A stretch of 5,130 nt of DNA from Bacillota bacterium (lineage in GTDB: Bacteria; Bacillota; Sulfobacillia; Sulfobacillales; Sulfobacillaceae). Position 1 is the stretch's first letter; the number at the start of each line of letters is the position of its first letter. A program made the position numbers and the translations under genes. Shown here in pieces: positions 1 to 4,829 of this stretch. Where the stretch lies: NCBI GenBank assembly GCA_021820675.1, contig JAKADI010000190.1, positions 1 to 5,130 on the forward strand. Direction: 5' to 3'. Below the pieces are notes generated by a model that searched no databases, was not told the origin of the DNA, and saw nothing but the letters and a program-made list of their open reading frames with translations.

Positions 1-537
1 TTTTCACCCGCGATGATGGCCCAGGTGCGCGCCGGGACTCAAGAATTCAAACGGGCCTTTGCCGAATCGATGAGTCGTCATCTGGTGACATTGGGAGAGT
101 TAAGACCTGCTTCGTACGAAAAGGGCCCTACAGAGGTGATGCATGGATTGGCTCAATTTTTTGCTCAGGAGATGGGCGCGGAGCGTCAAGCACTTCCGTG
201 GAACCGGTGGGAAGGAGTCTTCGCCCAAGTCGGGCGAAGACTCACGCGTTCCGCATGGCTTCATGCCCGAGGCTATAGGCCGCCTTACCATCAAGTGAAA
301 GTTCGCGAAGGGATCTATTTGCGCCAACCCCGGGAAGAGGCCTTTAGCGGCATTATTGCTGAAGTGGATACGGAGAACAAAATGCTGACGGGGTTGTGGA
401 ACAGTCCTCGGGCCCTTCCTCTGCCGCTCCGAGCCCAGACACTGGTCGATTATGTTCCCGACCTGGAGTTCCGGCGCGTTCTGGGGCAATTACTCGATGT
501 TCCCTTGTCCAATTCATCGAGTATCGTAACCTCTTAA
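1..537 (+). CDS. C-terminal part of an unrecognised protein (5' end outside window)
   Basis: The reading frame is open from base 1 to the TAA at 535-537 and gives 178 visible residues. ATGs at 13 and 16 exist, but the 12 bases before them (ttttcacccgcg) contain no Shine-Dalgarno sequence, unlike every other gene here, so I treat this as a 5'-truncated gene. The protein has no cysteine, which excludes an HdrB-type CCG domain or a ferredoxin domain in this part. It shows no signal peptide or obvious membrane segment and is rich in Arg, Gln and Leu, with aromatic stretches such as LPWNRWEGVF and the segment RGYRPPYHQVKVREGIYLRQ. I do not recognise the family. It lies 99 nt upstream of lbpA in the same direction, so it could be part of an sHdr-linked operon, but that is context only. 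Codon use resembles the neighbouring genes, which supports real coding. Confidence 0.7.
   Translation, partial: FSPAMMAQVRAGTQEFKRAFAESMSRHLVTLGELRPASYEKGPTEVMHGLAQFFAQEMGAERQALPWNRWEGVFAQVGRRLTRSAWLHARGYRPPYHQVKVREGIYLRQPREEAFSGIIAEVDTENKMLTGLWNSPRALPLPLRAQTLVDYVPDLEFRRVLGQLLDVPLSNSSSIVTS
215..243. repeat. Perfect 12-bp inverted repeat, 5-nt loop, inside the first gene
   Basis: The left arm GAGTCTTCGCCC (215-226) and right arm GGGCGAAGACTC (232-243) are exact reverse complements around the loop AAGTC (227-231). The element lies in frame in the first gene and encodes VFAQVGRRL around the arms. No T-tract follows on either strand, so it does not look like a simple intrinsic terminator. It could fold in the mRNA or be a protein-binding palindrome; its function is unknown. 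Confidence 0.85.
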
Positions 538-636
538 TCTTTTTCAAAGCATTTGCAGGCGACATAAAGCGTTAGGTCAATCGGTCATTGCCCAGCGCAC
601 GAGATGTCCATTTTCATCACAAGGAGGAGATGACGC
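538..636 (+). other. Intergenic region upstream of lbpA
   Basis: This 99-nt gap separates the first gene from lbpA. I see no good sigma-70-type promoter: TTGCAG at 553-558 resembles a -35 box, but the hexamer 17 nt further (GTCAAT, 576-581) matches TATAAT at only three positions. A short direct repeat GGTCA occurs at 575-579 and 583-587; it is too short to call an operator. There is no strong hairpin or T-run after the upstream stop, so read-through from upstream into lbpA is possible. Confidence 0.35.
621..627 (+). promoter_or_regulatory. Ribosome binding site of lbpA
   Basis: AAGGAGG is a full match to the anti-Shine-Dalgarno sequence and lies 9 nt before the ATG at 637. It fixes that ATG as the lbpA start. 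Confidence 0.9.
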
Positions 637-1053
637 ATGGCCATAGCACCCAGGTCCCGCTGGAAGGTGGTAGAAGAGTTGTGGTATGATGCCCACCACC
701 AATGGGCGAGGCAAGACGATGTATTATGGACGCTTGGGATCAGTGATTATACTCAGGATACGGCTGGCGATATTCTCTATATCGCCCTTCCTGAACCGGG
801 AACGGTATTAGAGAAAGGTCAGCCTTTCGGCAGTCTGGAATCGGGGAAATGGGTTGGGCAGCTGTACGCTCCTTTTGACGGCGTGGTCATTGCGGCCAAT
901 GAGCAAGTACGAGAGCGTCCGGGGATGTTAAATCACGACCCTTATGGCCGGGGATGGATAGTCAAAGTGAAGGCTCAGGGCCCGGCTCCCCGGAGCGATT
1001 TGCTGAGTGGCGAGGAGTACCGCCGAAGATTAGAGGATTTGGAGGAACGCTGA
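637..1053 (+). CDS. lbpA: GcvH-like lipoate-binding protein LbpA of the sHdr sulfur-oxidation system
   Basis: This 138-residue cytoplasmic carrier has the lipoyl (GcvH-type) hybrid-barrel fold. Visible family signatures in order are LGISDYTQDTAGDILYIALPEPG (residues 33-55; GcvH proteins have LGIT...LGDI..v.LPe.G), the lipoyl-lysine hairpin ESGKW with Lys71, then APFDGVVIAANEQV, the segment with PGMLNHDPYGRGW (95-107), and a C-terminal charged helix (SGEEYRRRLEDLEER). Lys71 is the expected lipoylation site; glycine-cleavage GcvH normally has ESVKA here, so ESGKW departs from it. The gene is followed at once by ligase, lipS1 and lipS2 genes, and no gcvT or gcvP is nearby. That points to LbpA, the swinging-arm partner of the sHdr complex that oxidises sulfane sulfur to sulfite, not to a glycine-cleavage H protein. 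The start is fixed by AAGGAGG 9 nt upstream. The stop overlaps the next start by 1 nt. The sulfur role rests on homology and context; no sHdr subunit is visible in the window. Confidence 0.88.
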   Translation: MAIAPRSRWKVVEELWYDAHHQWARQDDVLWTLGISDYTQDTAGDILYIALPEPGTVLEKGQPFGSLESGKWVGQLYAPFDGVVIAANEQVRERPGMLNHDPYGRGWIVKVKAQGPAPRSDLLSGEEYRRRLEDLEER

Positions 1054-2138
1054 TGGCCGAGTCCTGGCGTTTATTGGACCCGGGGCCCCTTCCTGCGTGG
1101 AAGCAAATGGCACTGGACAAAGTGGTGATTGAAGCCAGGGCTCGCGATCTGGTACCCAACACCTTGCGCTTTATGGAATTTTCTCCGCACACCGCCTTGG
1201 TCGGATATCATCAGGCAGTGGAGTGGGAAATTGATCGGCCAGAAGCCTCTAGCCTGGGAGTCGAGATTAATCGGCGCATTACGGGCGGCGGGGCGATTTA
1301 TATGGACGAACGGCAATTAGGCTGGGAATTGTGCGTGAAATTCGATTCCACCCGCCTTATCCGCCCCGACGCGTTATATCCCCAACTCGCCCAGGTGGTC
1401 ATTGAATCACTGGCGTCATGGGGAATCACCGCGCAGTTCCGTCCGGTTAACGACGTGGAAATCCAGGGCCGCAAGATCTCCGGCACTGGCGGCACCGATT
1501 ATCATGGGGCGGTGATTTATCAAGGGACTCTATTACGGGATTTCGATGTTGAAATCATGCTGAGGGTATTAAAGCTGCCTATTGAAAAATTGACGGATAA
1601 GGTGATCGATTCCTTTCAAAAGCGGTTAATTACCATGCGTGAACTCCTCGGTTATGTCCCCGAAATGACGGCTGTGAAGCACAGCGTCCAAACGGCGTTA
1701 ATGCGTGTATTGGACGTTGATCTCACCCCCTCGGTATTAACGGAGGACGAACAGCGCGCATGGGAGCATCTGGCCCCTTCCTATCGTGAAAGCGCCTGGA
1801 TCGATTTGCGTCACATGCCCGAGCTTACCGGCGACTATCCCGTGCATATCTTGACCCATAAGGCACCGGGTGGCTTGATTCGCCTCTTGGTCCAGACCGA
1901 TGCCCATGGCCGTCATATCCACCGGGCGTTTATTACGGGGGACTTCTTCGTTTATCCTGAATGGGCTCCTTTGGATTTGGAGGCCGCATTAAAAGATGCT
2001 CCTGTGTCGCACTCCGCGTTGTCGGCCATTTTAGCCGCGCACTATCAGCAGAATCACACCTATATGGGCGTTGGGGTGACGGATTGGCTTTTGGCCCTGG
2101 CCCCTCTTTATGACCACAATCAGGAGGGATCCTTATGA
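1053..2138 (+). CDS. slpl: Lipoate/octanoate:protein ligase, sLpl type, probably dedicated to LbpA
   Basis: This 361-residue protein belongs to the LplA/LipB/BirA-like ligase superfamily. Such ligases activate lipoate or octanoate with ATP and transfer the acyl group to the lipoyl-domain lysine. Visible motifs are EINRRITGGGAIYMDERQLGWE (71-92), the RRxTGGGA ligand-binding loop, and PVNDVEIQGRKISGTGG (131-147), whose Lys141 matches the catalytic/binding lysine of LplA (GRKISG). HGAVIYQGTLLRDFD (151-165) is the HGtll motif. The C-terminal part (about 245-361) fits the small accessory domain of full-length LplA, so both parts are fused in one chain. The chosen start at 1053 has GGAGG 7 nt upstream (1041-1045) and overlaps the lbpA stop as TGATG; an in-frame ATG at 954 lies deep inside lbpA and is unlikely. 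In homologous systems sLpl octanoylates LbpA before LipS2/LipS1 add sulfur. Whether this enzyme prefers octanoate or free lipoate cannot be read from the sequence. Confidence 0.88.
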   Translation: MAESWRLLDPGPLPAWKQMALDKVVIEARARDLVPNTLRFMEFSPHTALVGYHQAVEWEIDRPEASSLGVEINRRITGGGAIYMDERQLGWELCVKFDSTRLIRPDALYPQLAQVVIESLASWGITAQFRPVNDVEIQGRKISGTGGTDYHGAVIYQGTLLRDFDVEIMLRVLKLPIEKLTDKVIDSFQKRLITMRELLGYVPEMTAVKHSVQTALMRVLDVDLTPSVLTEDEQRAWEHLAPSYRESAWIDLRHMPELTGDYPVHILTHKAPGGLIRLLVQTDAHGRHIHRAFITGDFFVYPEWAPLDLEAALKDAPVSHSALSAILAAHYQQNHTYMGVGVTDWLLALAPLYDHNQEGSL

Positions 2139-3289
2139 ACGAGGAGACAGCCGCCTTAGGGCGAGTAGAACTGCGACCCTTGCAAGACGATACCCGGGAA
2201 AGTCCCCACTATGTGATGACATCTTTGGCCGGCGCTATGACGCTAGGTTTTGAAAAAGGGAAATTTGCCCGCGAAGAAACCGTCTTGCGCGGGCTGAACA
2301 TCTTGATGACGTATCAGGAAAATTGTGTCGCCAATTGTTCGTATTGCGGCGTCTCCCGGGAACGGCGCGTACCCCGTGAAGAAACGACATTTATCCGGGT
2401 GAAATGGCCTATCCTGGCCGTGGAGGAATTAATCGAACGCACTGTCAGTGTGCCGCACCAAATGCGCCGGTTGTGTGTGGGGATGCTGGCAAACCGGCAA
2501 TCATTTGACCACTCCCTGCAAATCATTCGCGAATTTCATGAACGCACGCCCTTATTAATTTCGGGGTTGATTACGGCCTCGCTGATTAAAAAACGGGAAG
2601 ATCTCGAAAAGATTCGCGACGCTGGAGCCGACCGGGTGGATATCGCGATTGATGCCGCGACCCCCGAACTCTTTGAACAACACCGGGGTCGGCCCGTCAA
2701 AGGTCCGCACCGCTGGGATCACTTTTGGTGGGTCACCGAAGAAGCCACGCGCGTATTCGAACCCGGCACCGTGGGCATTCATTTAGTGGCCGGGCTGGGC
2801 GAAACTGAACAAGAATTGTTGGAAGCTTGTCAAAGGGCGCAGAACATGGGTGTGGTGACGCACCTCTTTTCCTTTAACCCGGAACCGTCGACGTTGTTGG
2901 GGGACCATCCCCAGCCGCCCATCGGCCATTACCGCCGGTGTCAGCTGGGAAGATATTTAATCAATGAATTGGGTGTCCATCTTCACCACTTTGCGTTTAA
3001 CCCGGCAGGACAAGTGCGGAGTTTTGGCCTGGAACCGAATCTTTTAGAGAGGATTATTGAATCGGGCCGGCCGTTTATGACTTCAGGCTGCCCCGATGAG
3101 CATGGGGAGACGGCGTGTAACCGCCCGTACGGCAACGGGAGGCCCAGCGAAAAAATTCGAAACTTTGCCTTTGCCCCGAATCCAGACGATGTCGCGGATA
3201 TCCGCGCGCAACTGTCCAGTGGCTTAGTCGACGCCGAAGAGGTGCTATTTGACAAAGGCCTTAGGGAGCCCAGGAAGGAGGGGGCGTAA
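2135..3289 (+). CDS. lipS1: Radical-SAM lipoyl synthase component LipS1
   Basis: This 384-residue biotin-synthase-like radical-SAM protein has the motif CVANCSYC (CX3CX2C; Cys64, Cys68, Cys71), which binds the SAM-cleaving [4Fe-4S] cluster. TIM-barrel features follow: GADRVDIAIDAATPELFEQH (164-183) and GTVGIHLVAGLGETEQELLE (211-230), the latter a typical radical-SAM strand-loop. A cysteine-bearing C-terminal segment, SGCPDEHGETACNRPYGN (317-334), holds Cys319 and Cys328; I suggest these as ligands of the auxiliary sulfur-donating cluster. Other cysteines are at 114, 232 and 269. In the characterised archaeal pair, LipS1 acts on the 8-mercaptooctanoyl intermediate and inserts the second sulfur at C6. 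The start has AGGAGG 7 nt upstream (2122-2127) and overlaps the ligase stop as ATGA. Generic annotation would probably say biotin synthase; no other biotin gene is nearby and the lbpA-slpl-lipS2 context argues for lipoate. Confidence 0.88.
   Translation: MNEETAALGRVELRPLQDDTRESPHYVMTSLAGAMTLGFEKGKFAREETVLRGLNILMTYQENCVANCSYCGVSRERRVPREETTFIRVKWPILAVEELIERTVSVPHQMRRLCVGMLANRQSFDHSLQIIREFHERTPLLISGLITASLIKKREDLEKIRDAGADRVDIAIDAATPELFEQHRGRPVKGPHRWDHFWWVTEEATRVFEPGTVGIHLVAGLGETEQELLEACQRAQNMGVVTHLFSFNPEPSTLLGDHPQPPIGHYRRCQLGRYLINELGVHLHHFAFNPAGQVRSFGLEPNLLERIIESGRPFMTSGCPDEHGETACNRPYGNGRPSEKIRNFAFAPNPDDVADIRAQLSSGLVDAEEVLFDKGLREPRKEGA
3275..3281 (+). promoter_or_regulatory. Ribosome binding site deciding the lipS2 start
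   Basis: AAGGAGG lies at the very end of lipS1, 8 nt before the CTG at 3290. It is 38 nt before the ATG at 3320, far too distant to serve it. Next to that ATG there is only AGAGGAA (3313-3319) with no spacer. The position favours initiation at the CTG. Confidence 0.75.
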
Positions 3290-4243
3290 CTGAACTGGCA
3301 AGCAGAGCCTTTAGAGGAAATGATCGAGCAGGCCAGCCGTCTGTCCCGTCAGCATTTTCCCAGAAATCTCACGGTGTCTGTGCCGAGTCAGAAGCATTAC
3401 GACACCGAAATCTATCAAAATCGGCGGAAGACTTTTATGACCATGAGTGTGACCGGATCGCATTGCTCGTTGATGTGCGACCACTGTGGCACCAAGGTGT
3501 TGGAAACGATGACCATCGCCAATAGTGCTGCGCGGTTTCAAAAAGCGGCGGATCATCTGGTAATGTCAGGAGCCCAGGGGGTATTAATCAGCGGGGGATG
3601 TTTAGAGGACGGATCAGTTCCGCTGGAGCGGTTTATGGATGATATCCGCCGTTTGAAGTCTCAAGGATTAACGGTTCTGGTACATACCGGCCTGGTCAAA
3701 AGGCCGGTGGCCCGCGCGCTCAAATCCGCCGGCGTCGATCAAATTCTGCTGGATATCATCGGTGACGATGAGACGATCCGGCAAGTCTATCACTTGAACA
3801 AAACCACAGAAGCTTACCGTGAGTCTTTGGCCATCTTGCGTCAAGAAGGTTTGCGTGCGGTTCCGCATGTGATTGTGGGTCTGCATTTTGGGCAACTCTT
3901 AGGGGAATTTCATGCGCTGGAGATGATTCGCGACGAGGGATGTCATCAGTTGGTGATTGTGGCATTAATGCCTCTTCCCGGGACCAAGATGGCGGATGTT
4001 CCCACAGTCTTGGCACAAGATGTGGGGCGGGTGATAGCGAGTGCCCGGATTATGATGCCGACAACGCCCGTGTCATTGGGCTGTGCAAAGCCGGTCGGAC
4101 CCGAGAAACCCAAGATGGAAATCATGGCGGTGGATGTCGGGGTTCAAAATATTGCCTACCCCTTAAGTGAGACCATCCGCTATGCTAAAGCGTGCGGCTA
4201 TACGGTTCAGTACCATGAGAAATGCTGTTCTTTGCCTGCCTGA
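3290..4243 (+). CDS. lipS2: Radical-SAM lipoyl synthase component LipS2 (probable CTG start)
   Basis: From the CTG at 3290 the protein has 317 residues; from the first ATG at 3320 it has 307. The CTG follows the lipS1 TAA directly, has a perfect Shine-Dalgarno 8 nt upstream, and restores an N-terminal helix (PLEEMIEQASRLSRQHF) that the ATG would cut. Numbered from CTG, the radical-SAM motif is CSLMCDHC (CX3CX2C; Cys59, Cys63, Cys66). Further family-like segments are GAQGVLISGGCLEDGSVPLE (94-113), LLDIIGDDETIRQVYHLN (153-170) and VPHVIVGLHFGQ (191-202). Cys104, Cys218, Cys265 (SLGCAKP), Cys302 and the C-terminal pair Cys312-Cys313 are candidate ligands for the auxiliary [4Fe-4S] cluster reported in LipS2 homologues. 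There LipS2 acts first, placing sulfur at C8 of the octanoyl chain. Here it would work on octanoyl-LbpA made by the ligase encoded two genes upstream. It is the last gene of the cassette; no lipT-like gene follows. Confidence 0.87.
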   Translation: MNWQAEPLEEMIEQASRLSRQHFPRNLTVSVPSQKHYDTEIYQNRRKTFMTMSVTGSHCSLMCDHCGTKVLETMTIANSAARFQKAADHLVMSGAQGVLISGGCLEDGSVPLERFMDDIRRLKSQGLTVLVHTGLVKRPVARALKSAGVDQILLDIIGDDETIRQVYHLNKTTEAYRESLAILRQEGLRAVPHVIVGLHFGQLLGEFHALEMIRDEGCHQLVIVALMPLPGTKMADVPTVLAQDVGRVIASARIMMPTTPVSLGCAKPVGPEKPKMEIMAVDVGVQNIAYPLSETIRYAKACGYTVQYHEKCCSLPA

Positions 4244-4255
4244 GATTATCCCAGT

Positions 4256-4318
4256 CCTGGAAGATGATCTGTGCCAGGTCCGAGCGGAAAATAGCGGTAG
4301 GGAACATTGGGACCTAGG
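4256..4318 (+). other. Possible alternative hairpins in the lipS2 3' region
   Basis: CCTGG (4256-4260) can pair with CCAGG (4274-4278). The same right arm, extended to CCAGGTCC (4274-4281), can instead pair with GGACCTAGG (4310-4318), giving 8 bp with one bulged A and a 28-nt loop. The two folds exclude each other. No T-run follows, so a standard intrinsic terminator is not evident. GGACC recurs at 4310, 4324 and 4350. The element may be chance; I see no known riboswitch signature. Confidence 0.3.
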
Positions 4319-4357
4319 GAGAAGGACCATTTGACCCCGGAAGATTTTCGGACCTCT

Positions 4358-4366
4358 TGTTATACT
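4358..4366 (+). promoter_or_regulatory. Extended -10 promoter for the small membrane protein gene
   Basis: TGTTATACT fits the extended -10 form TGnTATAAT with one mismatch in the hexamer. Transcription would begin near 4373, giving a leader of about 17-20 nt before the start codon, just long enough to hold the AAGGGGG ribosome binding site. No good -35 box lies at 16-18 nt spacing; TTGACC at 4331-4336 is 24 nt away, too far for a normal pair. Extended -10 promoters can work without a strong -35. Confidence 0.55.
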
Positions 4367-4389
4367 GGCAGTAATCAAGGGGGCGATGA

Positions 4390-4671
4390 GTGATGAAATG
4401 GATGTTCGGGATTTTAGGCTCCATTGTCACGAGTAGCGGACTCTTCTGGTTGTTCCTACAGATATTTCCCCACGGACGCTTTAGTATCGGCCAACAGATG
4501 GTCATTGTGTTCATCATGGCCTACGTGATTTGGATTGCCGGGTTTATTGCCGCCGGACTTTACTGGATGGGTCATCGCGGCCCACGACCACGAATTTCTC
4601 AAGTGCCTTTACAGAACGTCATCGTTTTTCCAGGCCCCGGGCACACTAAGAAGGGTCCTAAGGTATCATGA
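4390..4671 (+). CDS. Small two-helix membrane protein of unknown function
   Basis: The gene encodes 93 residues from a GTG at 4390, or 92 from the adjacent ATG at 4393. The ribosome binding site AAGGGGG (4377-4383) lies 6 nt from the GTG and 9 nt from the ATG, so either could be used. Two hydrophobic segments are clear: about residues 4-25 (WMFGILGSIVTSSGLFWLFL) and about 37-60 (MVIVFIMAYVIWIAGFIAAGLY). A short polar loop with HGRFSIGQQ separates them and a basic, proline-rich tail follows (HRGPRPRIS, HTKKGPK). This predicts a hairpin in the cytoplasmic membrane with the Arg/Lys-rich tail inside. No cysteine or metal motif is visible and I do not recognise the family. Its own extended -10 promoter and the 146-nt gap suggest that it is not part of the lipoate operon. 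Confidence 0.7.
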   Translation: MMKWMFGILGSIVTSSGLFWLFLQIFPHGRFSIGQQMVIVFIMAYVIWIAGFIAAGLYWMGHRGPRPRISQVPLQNVIVFPGPGHTKKGPKVS

Positions 4672-4690
4672 AGGCGCATCGTTACAGACA

Positions 4691-4755
4691 CGGAGCGAAG
4701 TCCAAATCACCTGGGACTCTGGTTGTCTCCCGGGTGACCTGGACTTCGTCTTCCG
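4691..4755. repeat. Long imperfect hairpin between convergent genes
   Basis: The arms 4696-4716 and 4728-4748 form 21 pairs with two adjacent A-C mismatches and one G-T wobble, around an 11-nt loop. Outside a small internal loop, CGGA (4691-4694) and TCCG (4752-4755) add four more pairs. It lies between the + strand membrane protein gene and the minus-strand hemerythrin gene, so it could end or stabilise transcripts from either side. There is no T-run on either strand, which weakens a rho-independent terminator call. A palindromic repeat element is the alternative. Confidence 0.6.
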
Positions 4756-4815
4756 CAACATGAGACGCAGCAAGCTTCGTGGCCACGTTCCTTAAATGTG
4801 ACAAAGAGGGGAGAG

Positions 4816-4828
4816 TGAGGGTTTCCCT
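4816..4828 (-). terminator. Weak hairpin after the hemerythrin gene
   Basis: GAGGG-TTT-CCCTC is a 5-bp GC-rich stem with a 3-nt loop, starting 1 nt after the stop codon of the minus-strand gene. On that strand only CTCTTTGT follows at a distance, so the T-tract is poor. It is a tentative terminator at most. Confidence 0.3.
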
Positions 4829-4829
4829 C

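Noticed and set aside
954..1052. Longer ligase reading frame starting at the ATG at 954
   Set aside because: It would overlap lbpA by 100 nt and add 33 low-quality residues in a shadow frame. The ATG at 1053 has GGAGG 7 nt upstream and begins at the normal N-terminus of the family.
637..1053. Glycine-cleavage system H protein
   Set aside because: The fold is the same, but there is no gcvT or gcvP, the lysine motif is ESGKW, and the gene is coupled to ligase-lipS1-lipS2.
3686..3708. 7-bp hairpin ACCGGCC / GGCCGGT inside lipS2
   Set aside because: It is short, lies in well-conserved coding sequence and is expected occasionally at this base composition. No regulatory context.
2135..4243. Two biotin synthases (BioB)
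   Set aside because: Both are BioB-like radical-SAM proteins, but no other biotin gene is present, and the direct neighbours are a lipoyl carrier and a lipoate ligase. The lengths, order and C-terminal cysteines fit LipS1 and LipS2 better.
4331..4366. TTGACC at 4331 as the -35 partner of TATACT at 4361
   Set aside because: The spacer would be 24 nt, well beyond the 16-18 nt normally used; the extended TGn motif explains the promoter better.
4535..4795. Second + strand reading frame of 86 codons overlapping the membrane protein gene
   Set aside because: It has no ribosome binding site, overlaps the hydrophobic coding sequence in another frame and runs through the long hairpin, so it is a chance open frame.
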